Both the position numbers and the translations under genes were made by a program. The notes beneath the pieces were generated by a model. The model made no database searches. It was not told the DNA's origin and saw only the letters and a list, made by a program, of their open reading frames with translations. DNA of 64,000 nucleotides from Arcobacter aquimarinus (lineage in GTDB: Bacteria; Campylobacterota; Campylobacteria; Campylobacterales; Arcobacteraceae): positions 1,736,001 through 1,800,000 of the forward strand of contig NZ_CP030944.1 in the NCBI RefSeq assembly GCF_013177635.1, written 5' to 3'. Within the stretch, counting starts at the first letter, position 1. Each line of letters starts with the position of its first letter. Below, piece after piece: positions 23,412 through 34,433 of this stretch.

Positions 23412-24472
23412 TATTTTCTCTTTTGAGCTTCTATTTCAACTTCTTCTATAAATTTATTTATTAAAGCATCTCCTGAAAGTTTTTCTATAATTTCACCTTT
23501 TTTCATTATAAGTCCACTTCCTTTTCCAAAAGCAATAGCTACATCTGCACTTTTTGCTTCACCTATTGCGTTCACGACACATCCCATAACTGAAACATCC
23601 ATTGGTGTTTTTATATGAGCTGTTCTTTTTTCTATTTGGGCAACAGCACTCACTAAATCAGCTTCAATTCTTCCACAAGTAGGACAAGAAACAATATTTA
23701 ATCCCTCTTTTGCAATTCCAACATCTTTTAAAATTGCCTTTCCAACTTTTATCTCTTCTTCAAGTTCTCCTGTCATTGAAACTCTTAAAGTATCACCAAT
23801 ACCATCAAGTAATAATGCACCTAATGCAATAGAAGATTTAATAGTTGAGTGAAATTGTGTTCCAGCTTCCGTAACTCCAAGATGGAATGGATAATTATTT
23901 TTTGGTCTTAACATTCTATATGCTTCAACTGTTCTTTGAACATCACTAGCTTTTAAAGAAACTTTTAAATTTGTAAATCCTAAATCTTCTAAATACTTAA
24001 TATTATATTCAGCACTAGCTACCATACCTTGTGGTGTTTGACCGTATTTATCTTCAAATTGTTTTTCCAAACTTCCAGAGTTTACTCCAATTCTAATTGG
24101 AATATTTCTTTGTTCACAAGCTTTTACAATCTCTTTTACCCTACTTTTATCTCCTATATTTCCAGGGTTAATTCTAATACAATCAACAACTTCAGCAGCG
24201 ATTAAAGCTAGTTTATATTTAAAATGAATATCTGCTACAAGTGGTAAATCAATTTGAGATTTTATCTCTTTTAATGCATTAGCTGCTTCTAAATCAGGAA
24301 CAGCAACTCTTACAATATCTGCACCAGCAAAATGTAATCTTGTAATTTGCTCAACTGTAGCTTTTACATCTGATGTTTTAGTAAAAGTCATAGATTGAAC
24401 AGGAATTGGTGCATCACCACCAACTGGTACTTTTCCGACGAATATCTGTTTTGTTGGGTATCTTTTTATCAT
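23411..24472 (-). CDS. ispG: 4-hydroxy-3-methylbut-2-enyl diphosphate synthase IspG
   Basis: This 353-residue enzyme of the MEP isoprenoid pathway has [15 protein letters not shown] at the N-terminus, the TIM-barrel part ([22 protein letters not shown]), and the [4Fe-4S] domain with SCPTCGR and [13 protein letters not shown]. It reductively converts MEcPP to HMBPP. It is full length and lies upstream of the diguanylate cyclase gene, with which it shares a base. Confidence 0.96.
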   Translation of the reverse strand: MIKRYPTKQIFVGKVPVGGDAPIPVQSMTFTKTSDVKATVEQITRLHFAGADIVRVAVPDLEAANALKEIKSQIDLPLVADIHFKYKLALIAAEVVDCIRINPGNIGDKSRVKEIVKACEQRNIPIRIGVNSGSLEKQFEDKYGQTPQGMVASAEYNIKYLEDLGFTNLKVSLKASDVQRTVEAYRMLRPKNNYPFHLGVTEAGTQFHSTIKSSIALGALLLDGIGDTLRVSMTGELEEEIKVGKAILKDVGIAKEGLNIVSCPTCGRIEADLVSAVAQIEKRTAHIKTPMDVSVMGCVVNAIGEAKSADVAIAFGKGSGLIMKKGEIIEKLSGDALINKFIEEVEIEAQKRK

Positions 24473-24587
24473 GTCGAGATTTTATCAACATAAATATTAA
24501 TTTAAAATGAAAAGTTTTTAATAAAGAAAAAAGAACTAATTTAATATAATATTTTCTAATAAATCTACATAAAAGTTATACATTAAT

Positions 24588-26663
24588 ATGTCATCAAAAA
24601 AAAGCACATTTATAATAATATTATCATTTTTAATCCTTACAATTTTAATTGTTTTAGGAACATATTTTTATATTTCAAAAAAACAAGAAAATTTGTTAAA
24701 TTCTATTTATTATACGACTCACTCAAATATAAGCAATACAACAGAAAATTTAATCAAAGATAAGCTAAATGCTACTTTGAGTATATCTTTAGCTTTATCA
24801 AAAAATAATAATTTACATAAAATTATAAAAGAGGAAAATTACTCTAAATTAGACTACTCTAAATTTATAAATGAAATAAGAGAAAATTCAAAATATAAGA
24901 ATGTATGGATTCAAATAGTTGATAAAAATGGAAACAGTGTATATCGTTCTTGGACAAATAAAAAAGGTGATAATTTACTTTTTAGAAAAGATTTAAAAAA
25001 TACTCTTACAAATCAAAATATTTCTACTTCTATAAGTGTAGGATTATTCAATCTTACATTAAAAGCTAGAACACCAATCTATGATGAAGAAAACAATTTT
25101 TTAGGAGCTTTAGAAATAATCACCCATTTTAATTCAATTGTGGAAGATTTAAAACAAATCAATGTGGATTCCATAGTAATTACTGATAAAAAATATAAAA
25201 ATACTATTAAATTTCCCTACTCTAATATTTTTATAAATGATTACTATATAGCAAATAAAAATGTAAATCCAGAATTAATTTCGTATATACAAATTAATAA
25301 TATTGAAAAATATGTAAATATTTCTGAATATATTGTAGAAAATGGATATTTAATTTCAAATTATAATTTATATGATGAAAATAATGATAAATTAGCTTAT
25401 ATTATAAATTTTGTTAAATTAAAAGATATTGATTTACAAATTGTAAAATCTTTTAAGATACAAATTATTATGGTTTCTGTTATTGCATTAATTATACTAT
25501 TTTTCTCTTTTTTAATTTTCATATATTCAAAATATATTAAAGAGATAAAATTTCAAGAGAATAAAAAACAATCTATTTTAGATTCACAATCAAACATCAT
25601 AGTAATAACAAATGGAGAAGAAATAATAGATGCAAATAAACAATTGTGTCACTTTTTTATTGATATAAATAATCTTCAAGAATTTAAAAATAAATATAAA
25701 TGTATTTGTACAGCTTTTATAGATATGAACAATGAATTTTATGTTATAGAAAAAGATTATGATAATAAAAACTGGGCTGAATATGTCCTTGAAAATAAAA
25801 ATAAAAATTTTAAAGTTGCAATGAAAGATAAAAATGGTGAAATTAAACATTTTTCATTAAAAACATCAAAAATGAATTTAGAAAATCATATTATTGCTAC
25901 ATTTACAGATATAACTCAAGAAATAGAACAAATTAAAAAAGATAAAGAAAAAGATAGATTATTATATCAACAATCAAAAATATCTGCAATTGCCGATACG
26001 CTAAAAAATATAGCTCATCAATGGAGACAACCTTTAAGCATAATAAGTACTATTGCAAGTGGAATGAAAATAAAAAAAGAATTAAATATTTTAGAAGAAA
26101 AAGAGTTTAAAGAATCTTGTGAATCTATTATATTAAATACTAAAAAATTATCTAATACTATTGAAAACTTCACAAATTTTTTTAATAAAGATGAAAATAT
26201 ATCTAGTTTTTCTTTTATAGAAGCCTTAGAAGAAACTATAAACTTTTTTGATTCAATATTTGAAAAGAATAGTATAAAATGTATTTTTGATTATAGTAGT
26301 GATTTTATTTTAGAATGTAATAGAAATGATTTTTCTCAAGCTATTTTAAATATTTTAGACAATTCTATTTATGCTTTAACAAATAAAAAAGCAGAAAATG
26401 AAAGATATATTTTCATTAATTTTAAAGAAAATATATTAGAAATAAGAGATAATGCAGAAGGTATTGATGATCAAATAATCTCAAAAATTCTCGAACCTTA
26501 TTTTACAACAAAACACCAAGGATTTGGGGTAGGATTAGGACTTTATATTGTACAAGAACTTTTTGTAAAAAATCTAGGATATAAAATTGATGTTAAAAAT
26601 GTTACATTTGAACATCAAAATAAAAAATATTCAGGTACTAGTTTTATTGTTGATTTTAATTAA
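24588..26663 (+). CDS. Membrane-bound sensor histidine kinase
   Basis: The 691-residue protein has a membrane helix at ~7-29, then a periplasmic sensor of about 250 residues that resembles a Cache domain (WIQIVDKNGNSVYRSW, ARTPIYDEENNFLGALEI). A second helix (IIMVSVIALIILFFSFLIFIY) precedes a PAS-like region and HisKA with IAHQWRQPLS (His477). The HATPase part has ILNILDNSIYAL and GFGVGLGLYIV. The HQWRQPL form is common in Campylobacterota kinases. No response regulator is adjacent. The signal is probably a small molecule. Confidence 0.87.
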   Translation: MSSKKSTFIIILSFLILTILIVLGTYFYISKKQENLLNSIYYTTHSNISNTTENLIKDKLNATLSISLALSKNNNLHKIIKEENYSKLDYSKFINEIRENSKYKNVWIQIVDKNGNSVYRSWTNKKGDNLLFRKDLKNTLTNQNISTSISVGLFNLTLKARTPIYDEENNFLGALEIITHFNSIVEDLKQINVDSIVITDKKYKNTIKFPYSNIFINDYYIANKNVNPELISYIQINNIEKYVNISEYIVENGYLISNYNLYDENNDKLAYIINFVKLKDIDLQIVKSFKIQIIMVSVIALIILFFSFLIFIYSKYIKEIKFQENKKQSILDSQSNIIVITNGEEIIDANKQLCHFFIDINNLQEFKNKYKCICTAFIDMNNEFYVIEKDYDNKNWAEYVLENKNKNFKVAMKDKNGEIKHFSLKTSKMNLENHIIATFTDITQEIEQIKKDKEKDRLLYQQSKISAIADTLKNIAHQWRQPLSIISTIASGMKIKKELNILEEKEFKESCESIILNTKKLSNTIENFTNFFNKDENISSFSFIEALEETINFFDSIFEKNSIKCIFDYSSDFILECNRNDFSQAILNILDNSIYALTNKKAENERYIFINFKENILEIRDNAEGIDDQIISKILEPYFTTKHQGFGVGLGLYIVQELFVKNLGYKIDVKNVTFEHQNKKYSGTSFIVDFN

Positions 26664-26686
26664 ACTTCAATTTTGAAAAGATTAGA

Positions 26687-26692
26687 TACAAT
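26687..26692 (+). promoter_or_regulatory. Possible -10 element of cvpA
   Basis: TACAAT in AGATACAATACCC lies 28 bases before the cvpA ATG and follows an A/T-rich stretch, a usual promoter layout in this phylum. Confidence 0.4.
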
Positions 26693-26719
26693 ACCCGCAT
26701 TAATAAGAAAAGGATTTGT

Positions 26720-27454
26720 ATGCAAGGTTTTGCTGTATTTGATTTAATAATAATTTCTATTACTTTAATATTGGGTTTAAAGGGACTATTTAGAGGTTTA
26801 ATAAAAGAAGTTTTCGGAATTATTGGAATCATTGGTGCAATTTTCGTAGCTTCAAGAATTTCAAAAGAAACAGGAGATTTATTAGCTCCTGTTTTAGTTT
26901 TAGAGAATGAAGCAACTATAAAGCTAATTGGTTTTGTTGTTGCTTTAGTGGGTGTTTGGCTTATAGTTTACAGTGCAGGTATTGTAGTTAGTAAAATATT
27001 TTCAGCTAGTGGATTAGGAGTTATTGATAGATTATTTGGATTTATTTTTGGTGCCGCAAAAATATTTTTAATTTTCTCTGTAATTGCTTATGCGTTATAT
27101 CAAGTAGAATCTTTTAGAAAAGTTATAGATGAAAAATTTGCAACTTCTGCTGTGATGCCACATTTAATAAGCGTTGGTTCACACATTATAAAACTTGATA
27201 CAGGTTCTTTAACAAATAGTTTTAATAAAGCTATTGATACAGTTAAAGAATCTCCTATAGTAAAAGATACGACATCTAACATTCAAGAAAATGTAGACTC
27301 AACTGTAAACGGTGTTCAAGAAGTTATTCAAGAAGAAATAGTAAAACAAGTAGAAGAAAAAGTAGAAGAATCTACGAATATGAGTTCTGAAGAAATTGAT
27401 GTAATGAAAGAAAAATTAAAAAACATTGCAAATAAACCAGAAGAAAACCAATAA
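26720..27454 (+). CDS. cvpA: CvpA-family membrane protein
   Basis: The 244-residue protein has four membrane helices in residues ~1-130 (FDLIIISITLILGLKGLFRGLI, GIIGAIFVASRIS, LIGFVVALVGVWLIVY, FGAAKIFLIFSVIAYAL), matching colicin V production protein CvpA. A Glu/Val-rich, probably coiled C-terminal tail follows. CvpA proteins act in envelope integrity. It begins a plus-strand run with lysS and glyA; lysS starts 12 bases later. Confidence 0.88.
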   Translation: MQGFAVFDLIIISITLILGLKGLFRGLIKEVFGIIGIIGAIFVASRISKETGDLLAPVLVLENEATIKLIGFVVALVGVWLIVYSAGIVVSKIFSASGLGVIDRLFGFIFGAAKIFLIFSVIAYALYQVESFRKVIDEKFATSAVMPHLISVGSHIIKLDTGSLTNSFNKAIDTVKESPIVKDTTSNIQENVDSTVNGVQEVIQEEIVKQVEEKVEESTNMSSEEIDVMKEKLKNIANKPEENQ

Positions 27455-27466
27455 AGGGATTTAATA

Positions 27467-28981
27467 TTGTTCGAAAATAAATATATACAACAAAGAATAG
27501 AAAAAGCTGATAAATTAAGAGAAGTTGGGATTAATCCTTATTCAAATGAGAGTTTAAGAAATTGCACAATATCGAAGTATTTAAATGTAAATAGTGATAT
27601 TTTTCATACTGAAAACAAAAGAGATGAAAATAGAAGTTATACAGTTGCTGGAAGAATTAAATTTTTTAGATTGATGGGAAAAGCTGCATTTTTAAAAATT
27701 GAAGATGAAAGTGGAATGCTTCAAGTTTATGTGGCAAGAGATAATTTACCTGAAGGTTTTTATAATGAGATTTTTAAAAAAAATATAGAAGTTGGGGACA
27801 TTGTTGAAGTTACTGGTTATCCATTTGTAACAGGTCAAGGGGAACTATCTTTACATGTTGATAATTTAAAAATACTTACAAAAGCCATTTCTCCACTTCC
27901 TGAAAAGTATCATGGAATTCAAGATAAAGAGTTAAGATATAGACAAAGATATTTAGATTTAATCATGAATTCTGAAGTAAGAAAAACTTTTCATATTAGA
28001 AGTAAAGTTATCTCTTTAACTAGAAGATTCTTCGAAAATAAAGGATTTTTAGAAGTTGAAACACCTATGATGCATCCAATTGCAGGTGGAGCAAATGCAA
28101 GACCATTTGTTACTCATCATAATGCTTTAGGAATAGATAGATATTTAAGAATTGCTCCTGAACTTTATTTAAAAAGATTAATTGTCGGTGGATTTGAAGC
28201 TGTATTTGAAATAAATAGAAATTTTAGAAATGAAGGAATGGATGCAACTCATAATCCTGAATTCACTTCAATTGAATTTTATTGGGCATACAAAACTTAT
28301 AAAGATTTAATTATTATTACAAAAGAATATTTTGAATACTTATTTGAACATTTAGAATTACCTACTATCCTTCCTTATGGAGATTTAAAAATTGATTTTA
28401 ATAAATTCACGGAAATTCCATTAATTCAATCTTTAAGTGAAATCGGTGGAGTTCCTGCTGATATTGTTGAAGATAAAGAAAAAATCATATTATTCATGAA
28501 ATCAAAAAATTTAGATGTAAATGAAAAAATGAATCTTGGGCAACTTCAAGGTGAATTATTTGATGAATACGTAGAAGCGAAATTAATTAATCCAACATTT
28601 ATTACTGAATATCCTGTTGAGATTTCTCCACTTGCAAGAAGAAATGATGAAAAAACACATTTAACAGATAGATTTGAATTATTTATTGCAGGGAAAGAGA
28701 TAGCAAATGCATTTTCAGAGTTAAATGACCCTCTTGATCAACTTCAAAGATTTGAAGGACAGATGGCAGCAAAAGATAGTGGAGATGATGAAGCACACGA
28801 AATGGATGAAGATTTTGTAAATGCTTTATCTTATGGTATGGCTCCAACAGCAGGACAAGGGATTGGTATTGATAGACTTGTAATGATGCTTACAAATCAA
28901 CACTCAATTAGAGATGTTTTACTGTTCCCTGCTATGAAACCTGTAAAACATGAAATTAATCTTCATGATGATGAAATATAA
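27467..28981 (+). CDS. lysS: Lysyl-tRNA synthetase (class II)
   Basis: The 504-residue enzyme starts at TTG with AAAGGG upstream. It has an OB-fold anticodon domain ([19 protein letters not shown]), class II motif 1 near [19 protein letters not shown], motif 2 [20 protein letters not shown] and motif 3 [12 protein letters not shown]. It charges tRNA-Lys. It is followed by glyA after 24 bases in the probable cvpA-lysS-glyA operon. Confidence 0.96.
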   Translation: MFENKYIQQRIEKADKLREVGINPYSNESLRNCTISKYLNVNSDIFHTENKRDENRSYTVAGRIKFFRLMGKAAFLKIEDESGMLQVYVARDNLPEGFYNEIFKKNIEVGDIVEVTGYPFVTGQGELSLHVDNLKILTKAISPLPEKYHGIQDKELRYRQRYLDLIMNSEVRKTFHIRSKVISLTRRFFENKGFLEVETPMMHPIAGGANARPFVTHHNALGIDRYLRIAPELYLKRLIVGGFEAVFEINRNFRNEGMDATHNPEFTSIEFYWAYKTYKDLIIITKEYFEYLFEHLELPTILPYGDLKIDFNKFTEIPLIQSLSEIGGVPADIVEDKEKIILFMKSKNLDVNEKMNLGQLQGELFDEYVEAKLINPTFITEYPVEISPLARRNDEKTHLTDRFELFIAGKEIANAFSELNDPLDQLQRFEGQMAAKDSGDDEAHEMDEDFVNALSYGMAPTAGQGIGIDRLVMMLTNQHSIRDVLLFPAMKPVKHEINLHDDEI

Positions 28982-29005
28982 TAATTAATCCTAAAGGAGA
29001 AAAAG

Positions 29006-30268
29006 ATGAGTTATATAACAAGTGCGAATTTAAAAGAAGCAGATAATGAAGTATTTTCAATAATTGAAAAAGAATTAGAAAGACAAACAAACCATTTAGA
29101 AATGATTGCTAGTGAAAACTTCACTAGTCCTGCTGTTATGCAAGCTATGGGTTCTGTTTTTACTAACAAATATGCTGAGGGTTATCCTTACAAAAGATAT
29201 TATGGTGGTTGTGAGCAAGCTGATGCTGTTGAGCAATTAGCTATTGACAGAGCTTGTAAAATCTTTGGTTGTACTTATGCTAATGTTCAACCTCATTCAG
29301 GTTCTCAAGCTAATGGTGCTGTTTATGCTGCGTTATTAAGTGCTGGTGATAAAATCTTAGGTATGGATTTATCTCATGGTGGACATTTAACTCATGGTTC
29401 TAAACCATCATTTTCTGGTAAAAACTATTCTGCATTTTATTATGGTGTTGAATTAGATGGAAGAATCAATTATGATAAAGTTTTAGAAATTGCAAAAATA
29501 GCTCAACCAAAAATCATTGTTTGTGGAGCAAGTGCTTATGCTAGAGAGATTGATTTTTCTAAATTTAGAGAAATAGCTGATGCTGTTGGTGCTATTTTAT
29601 TTGCTGATATTGCTCACATTGCAGGACTTGTTGCTGCTGGTGAACACATGTCACCATTTCCATATGCTGATGTTGTTACAACTACTACTCACAAGACTTT
29701 AAGAGGTCCAAGAGGTGGTATGATTATGACAAATGATGAAGAGATTGCTAAGAAAATCAATTCAGCTATTTTCCCAGGATTACAAGGTGGACCACTTGTT
29801 CATGTAATTGCTGCAAAAGCTGTTGCATTTAAAGAGATATTAGCTCCAGAATGGAAAGATTATGCAAAACAAGTAAAAGCAAATGCAAAAGTATTAGCAG
29901 AAGTATTAATGAAAAGAGGATATGACATCGTTTCAAATGGAACAGATAATCACTTAGTATTAGTAAGCTTTTTAAATAAACCATTTTCAGGAAAAGATGC
30001 AGATGCAGCTTTAGGAAATGCTGGAATTACTGTAAATAAAAACACAGTACCAGGAGAAACAAGAAGTCCATTTGTAACATCAGGGATTAGAATAGGATCT
30101 CCAGCATTAACAGCTAGAGGGATGAAAGAAAAAGAGTTTGAGATTATTGCAAACAAAATTTGTGATGTATTAGATAACATTGAAGATTCAGCATTACATG
30201 CTAAAATCAACAAAGAATTAGAAGAATTAGCTTCTAATTTTGTGATTTACAATCAATCGACTTTTTAG
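29006..30268 (+). CDS. glyA: Serine hydroxymethyltransferase
   Basis: This 420-residue PLP enzyme interconverts serine and glycine with tetrahydrofolate. Key segments are [26 protein letters not shown], and the Schiff-base Lys in [14 protein letters not shown]. There is a strong ribosome site (AAAGGAGAA). Codon use is noticeably GC-richer and more regular than its neighbours, as expected for a highly expressed gene. It is full length. Confidence 0.96.
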   Translation: MSYITSANLKEADNEVFSIIEKELERQTNHLEMIASENFTSPAVMQAMGSVFTNKYAEGYPYKRYYGGCEQADAVEQLAIDRACKIFGCTYANVQPHSGSQANGAVYAALLSAGDKILGMDLSHGGHLTHGSKPSFSGKNYSAFYYGVELDGRINYDKVLEIAKIAQPKIIVCGASAYAREIDFSKFREIADAVGAILFADIAHIAGLVAAGEHMSPFPYADVVTTTTHKTLRGPRGGMIMTNDEEIAKKINSAIFPGLQGGPLVHVIAAKAVAFKEILAPEWKDYAKQVKANAKVLAEVLMKRGYDIVSNGTDNHLVLVSFLNKPFSGKDADAALGNAGITVNKNTVPGETRSPFVTSGIRIGSPALTARGMKEKEFEIIANKICDVLDNIEDSALHAKINKELEELASNFVIYNQSTF

Positions 30269-30296
30269 GGTTTCTATTATAAATTAAGGATTAGTT

Positions 30297-31271
30297 ATGC
30301 AAATAAAAGGTGAAGAGTTCATTAGAAAAGTTCAGATTCAACAAGAAAGAGAAGAGCTAGAAAGAAAACTTAGCGAACTTGAAGATGTTGATTTATCGAT
30401 TAATAATATAAATATTAATCATAATAATGAATCTGCAAAATTTAATGGTACACCTCAATTTGAACCAAATGAACATGAACTTGATAATATTATGCTTAAT
30501 TCTAGTGGCTATAGTAATAATGATGAAAATAAGAAAAAATATCTAATATTAGGTATTGTTCTTGTTGTTTTATTTTTATTAACTATTATAATAATTAGAT
30601 TACTAACAAATGATCCTACTAAAGATGATTCATTTACTGCAAACAATGCAAATTCATCAGAAATAAAGAAATTATCAGAAAATAATAATATTGAAGAAAA
30701 TTTCCAAAAAATAATAAATGAAAGAGTAAAAAAAGATTCTAATGAACCAATAATTCCTGAAAATGCCATATCAACAGAAGATAGATTACAAGCTTTACAA
30801 CAGACTGTAGAAGAACCAGAAAGAACACAAATTTCTCAAGAAGAAGAACCAACAAATATCTCTAACGAAACTATTGATGAAACAATCAAAAAAATAGAAG
30901 AGAAAAAAACGGTACAAAAAGAACAAGTAAAACAAACTGTTGAAAAGAAAACTTCTATTATAAAAGAACCTGTAGAAAAAAAAGTAGAAACAAAAAAAAG
31001 TGTTAAAGATTTAGTAGATAACTCTTCTTCTGAAATGGTAAATGGATTTTTTATTCAAGTTGGGGCATTTACAAGAAAACCATCTGATAGTTATATTAAT
31101 ACAATTAGAAATGCAAGATTTAAATATAAAATTTACCAAGATGAAGTGAAAGGTACTGTATATAATAAAGTACTTATAGGTCCATATTCAACACGAGCTG
31201 CTGCTGCTGAAAATATGGAAGATGTTAAGCAAAAATTAGATTTATCTAGTGCTTTTATTGTTAAATTTTAA
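30297..31271 (+). CDS. SPOR-domain membrane protein
   Basis: The 324-residue bitopic protein has a cytoplasmic coiled N-terminus (QIQQEREELERKLSEL) and one membrane helix (YLILGIVLVVLFLLTIIIIRLL, ~82-103). A periplasmic Glu/Lys-rich linker follows, and then a SPOR domain (FFIQVGAFTRKPSDSY... VLIGPYSTRAAAAE). SPOR domains bind denuded peptidoglycan at the septum, so it may act in division. It sits between glyA and trpE. Confidence 0.88.
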   Translation: MQIKGEEFIRKVQIQQEREELERKLSELEDVDLSINNININHNNESAKFNGTPQFEPNEHELDNIMLNSSGYSNNDENKKKYLILGIVLVVLFLLTIIIIRLLTNDPTKDDSFTANNANSSEIKKLSENNNIEENFQKIINERVKKDSNEPIIPENAISTEDRLQALQQTVEEPERTQISQEEEPTNISNETIDETIKKIEEKKTVQKEQVKQTVEKKTSIIKEPVEKKVETKKSVKDLVDNSSSEMVNGFFIQVGAFTRKPSDSYINTIRNARFKYKIYQDEVKGTVYNKVLIGPYSTRAAAAENMEDVKQKLDLSSAFIVKF

Positions 31272-31283
31272 AAAGAGTAAATA

Positions 31284-32693
31284 ATGATTTTTTATACAAA
31301 AGAGCTTTTCTTAGACCAATTTACACCCGTATCAATATATGAAAAAGTGAAATCGTTATATCAAAATGAAATTACTTTTTTATTTGAAAGTACAATAAAC
31401 TCAAATGAGGGAAATTATTCATATATAATAATTGGAGCTAGAGAAAGAGTTTGGTATGAAAAAGATACTTGTTATTATAAAAATGAACAAGGTGATATTC
31501 AAATTGTAGATTCAAACCCTTTAGCTTTTTTAAAAAAATATTATAAAAATTTTGATAAACAAGTATATAAAGATAAAGCTTTAGAGTTAGGAATTGGTTT
31601 AATAGATGGTTTTATTGGAAATATTGGTTATGACATAGGAAAAGAGTTTGAACCAAAATTAAAAAATACAATGAATAATTTAGTTGATCAACTAGGTATT
31701 CCTGATTTAGATTTAATAAGACCAAATATAATTTTAGGTTTTTCTCATAAAACTTCAAAACTTGTGATGGTAACCTCTATTGATTCTAAAAAAGATGAAC
31801 TTAAAACTATAGAAGAATTACTTCATACAACATACTCATATGCTCCTTTAAAAAAAGCAACTATTTTAGATGAAGGTAGATTCAATTTTACAAAAGAAGA
31901 ATTCTTTGAAATGGTTTCAAAATCTAAAGAGATGATTAAAGCAGGAGATGTTTTTCAGATTTTAATGTCAAATAGATTTATCCAAAAAGCTGTTGTGGAT
32001 CACTTAAGTTTTTATAGAGCTTTAAGAAGTAAAAATCCAAGTCCTTATCTGTTTTTACTTGAATTTGAGAAATTTACAATTGCAGGAAGTAGTCCAGAAG
32101 TTATGATTAGACTTGTTGATGGACATTTACTTTTAAGACCTATTGCAGGAACTAGAAAAAGAGGAAAAAATCTTGATAGAGATTTAGAACTAGAACTTGA
32201 GATGGTAAATGATGCAAAAGAAAGAGCTGAACATATCATGCTTGTTGATTTAGGTCGAAATGACGTTGGTAGAGTTGCACGTCCAGGAACTGTAAAAGTT
32301 ACAGATTTGATGAGAGTTGAGCGATATTCTCATGTTATGCATATGGTTTCTGATGTTGAAGCTATAATTGATGACAAATATGACATGTTTGATCTATTTA
32401 TGGCTACTTTTACAGCTGGGACAATGACAGGAGCACCTAAAATTAGAGCTATGGAATTAATTGCACAATTTGAAGGAATAAAAAGAAATTTCTATTCAGG
32501 AAGTATTGCATATTTTGGATTTGATGGAAATATGGATAGTGCAATTACAATAAGAACTACAATGCTAACAGAAGATACTGTAATTTTTCAAGCAGGTGCA
32601 GGTGTCGTTGCTGATTCAAAACCTGAAGATGAATATTTAGAAGTTACAAATAAACTTGCTGCTAATATAGCAACATTAAAAGACTTATCATAA
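31284..32693 (+). CDS. trpE: Anthranilate synthase component I
   Basis: The 469-residue chorismate-binding enzyme has an N-terminal domain typical of TrpE and the catalytic half with PYLFLLEFEKFTIAGSSPE, RPIAGTRKRG, HIMLVDLGRNDVGRVARPG and AGTMTGAPKIRAME. With the TrpG amidotransferase it makes anthranilate. No trpG is adjacent and no trp leader peptide was seen upstream. PabB is the main alternative; the R-R-G spacing and length favour TrpE. Confidence 0.85.
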   Translation: MIFYTKELFLDQFTPVSIYEKVKSLYQNEITFLFESTINSNEGNYSYIIIGARERVWYEKDTCYYKNEQGDIQIVDSNPLAFLKKYYKNFDKQVYKDKALELGIGLIDGFIGNIGYDIGKEFEPKLKNTMNNLVDQLGIPDLDLIRPNIILGFSHKTSKLVMVTSIDSKKDELKTIEELLHTTYSYAPLKKATILDEGRFNFTKEEFFEMVSKSKEMIKAGDVFQILMSNRFIQKAVVDHLSFYRALRSKNPSPYLFLLEFEKFTIAGSSPEVMIRLVDGHLLLRPIAGTRKRGKNLDRDLELELEMVNDAKERAEHIMLVDLGRNDVGRVARPGTVKVTDLMRVERYSHVMHMVSDVEAIIDDKYDMFDLFMATFTAGTMTGAPKIRAMELIAQFEGIKRNFYSGSIAYFGFDGNMDSAITIRTTMLTEDTVIFQAGAGVVADSKPEDEYLEVTNKLAANIATLKDLS

Positions 32694-32715
32694 TCTCTTA
32701 TTTAAAGGATATAAA

Positions 32716-33498
32716 TTGTTACTAGGTGTAAATATAGACCACATCGCAGTTTTGAGAGAAGCTAGAAAAATAAATGACCCTAATCCTCTTGATGCACTTG
32801 GAATTTGTAAATTAAGTGGAGCAGATCAAATAACTATTCATTTAAGAGAAGATAGACGTCATATTCATGATAATGATGCAGTTGCAATAATAAAGCAATC
32901 TTCTTTACCTGTTAATTTAGAATGTTCAATCAATGATGAAATTATTAATATTGTTTGTAATTTGAAACCTTCAAGAGTAACTTTAGTTCCTGAAAATAGA
33001 GATGAAGTTACAACAGAAGGTGGACTTAATATAAAGAAAAATTTTGAAAAACTTCAAAAAGTTATCGATAAATTACATGAGAATGAAATTGAAGTATCAC
33101 TTTTCATTGATCCAAATGAACAAATTATTGATTTATCAAATCAACTAGAAGTTGAATGGATAGAGTTACATACAGGAACTTTTGCTAATATCTATGCAAT
33201 GCTTCATTCAAATCTTTCTAATACACATCATTCAATTAAAGAGTTAGAATTAACTAAAAATGAACTGAAAACTAAATTAGCTATTTCTATAAAAGAGATA
33301 GAAAATTCTGCAAAAATTGCTAAAAAATTGGGTCTAAAAGTTGCTGCTGGTCATGGATTAAACTATCAAAATGTAACTTTAATTTCAAAAATTCCTGAAA
33401 TTGAAGAGTTAAATATTGGGCAAAGTATTATTGCACGCTCAGTTTTTAAAGGTCTTAGTCAAGCAATAATTGATATGAAAGAACTTATTAAAAAATGA
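32716..33498 (+). CDS. pdxJ: Pyridoxine 5'-phosphate synthase PdxJ
   Basis: The 260-residue TIM-barrel starts at TTG with AAAGGAT upstream. It has LGVNIDHIAVLREAR, GADQITIHLREDRRHI and the AAGHGLNYQNV phosphate site. It joins 1-deoxyxylulose 5-phosphate with the amine made by PdxA to give PNP. It overlaps pdxA by four bases, which gives the classic pdxJ-pdxA pair of DXP-dependent vitamin B6 synthesis. Confidence 0.95.
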   Translation: MLLGVNIDHIAVLREARKINDPNPLDALGICKLSGADQITIHLREDRRHIHDNDAVAIIKQSSLPVNLECSINDEIINIVCNLKPSRVTLVPENRDEVTTEGGLNIKKNFEKLQKVIDKLHENEIEVSLFIDPNEQIIDLSNQLEVEWIELHTGTFANIYAMLHSNLSNTHHSIKELELTKNELKTKLAISIKEIENSAKIAKKLGLKVAAGHGLNYQNVTLISKIPEIEELNIGQSIIARSVFKGLSQAIIDMKELIKK

Positions 33499-34433
33499 TT
33501 GAAAATAAAAAACCAAAAATTGCCATTAGTATTGGAGATTTAAATGGCATAGGAATTGAAATCGCCTTAAAATGTCACGAAGAAATCTCTAATATTTGTC
33601 AACCAATATATTGTATAAATAATAAAATGCTAAAAAAAGCTTCTAATGAACTAAAAATTGAAGTTCCAAAAAGTTTTGAAATATTTAAGACAAAGGGTGA
33701 ATTTGAAATTAAACCTGGAACAGTTTCTAAAAAATCAGGGAAATACTCTTATGATTCATTTTTAGATGCAATAAATTTGGCAAATAAAAAAGAAGTTGAA
33801 GCAATTTGTACACTTCCTATAAATAAAGAAGCTTGGAATAAAGCAGATATAAAATACAAAGGTCATACAGAAGTATTGAGAGATTATTTTGGAGAAGATG
33901 CTATTATGATGCTTGGTTGTTCTTCAATGTTTGTAGCTTTATTTACTGAGCATATCCCTTTGAAAAAAGTAGCTAAAAAGATAGTTGAAGAAAACTTAAC
34001 AAAATTTTTAATTGATTTTTATAATAATGTAAAAAGCGACAATATAGCTGTTCTTGGATTAAATCCCCATGCAAGTGATAATGGAGTTTTGGGGGACGAA
34101 GAGATAGAAATTTTCAAAGCAATTAAAAAAGCAAATAAATTTTTAGATAAAAATATTTTTAAAGGCCCATTAGTTCCAGATACAGCTTTTTCACCAAATT
34201 CAAGAAAAAATCATAAATATTTTATTGCAATGTATCATGACCAAGGTTTAGCTCCATTAAAAGCTTTATATTTTGATGAGAGTGTGAATATAAGTTTAAA
34301 TCTTCCAATTATCAGAACTTCTGTTGATCATGGAACTGCTTTTAATATTGCCTATAAAAATGAAGATATAAATACTCAAAGTTATATAAATGCTATAAAA
34401 GAAGCTATAAATTTAATTCATATTAAAAAATGA
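33495..34433 (+). CDS. pdxA: 4-hydroxythreonine-4-phosphate dehydrogenase PdxA
   Basis: This 312-residue NAD-dependent, metal-dependent enzyme of vitamin B6 synthesis has ISIGDLNGIGIEIALK, a metal His in KGHTEVLRDYF, LGLNPHASDNGVLGDEE and YHDQGLAPLKAL. It overlaps pdxJ upstream and the AAA ATPase gene downstream by four bases each. Confidence 0.94.
   Translation: MIENKKPKIAISIGDLNGIGIEIALKCHEEISNICQPIYCINNKMLKKASNELKIEVPKSFEIFKTKGEFEIKPGTVSKKSGKYSYDSFLDAINLANKKEVEAICTLPINKEAWNKADIKYKGHTEVLRDYFGEDAIMMLGCSSMFVALFTEHIPLKKVAKKIVEENLTKFLIDFYNNVKSDNIAVLGLNPHASDNGVLGDEEIEIFKAIKKANKFLDKNIFKGPLVPDTAFSPNSRKNHKYFIAMYHDQGLAPLKALYFDESVNISLNLPIIRTSVDHGTAFNIAYKNEDINTQSYINAIKEAINLIHIKK

Noticed and set aside
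31200-31290. trp attenuator leader before trpE
   Set aside because: The gap is only 12 bases and shows no Trp codon run or alternative hairpins.
32045-32239. Minus-strand frame inside trpE
   Set aside because: It is a shadow of the conserved trpE coding sequence.
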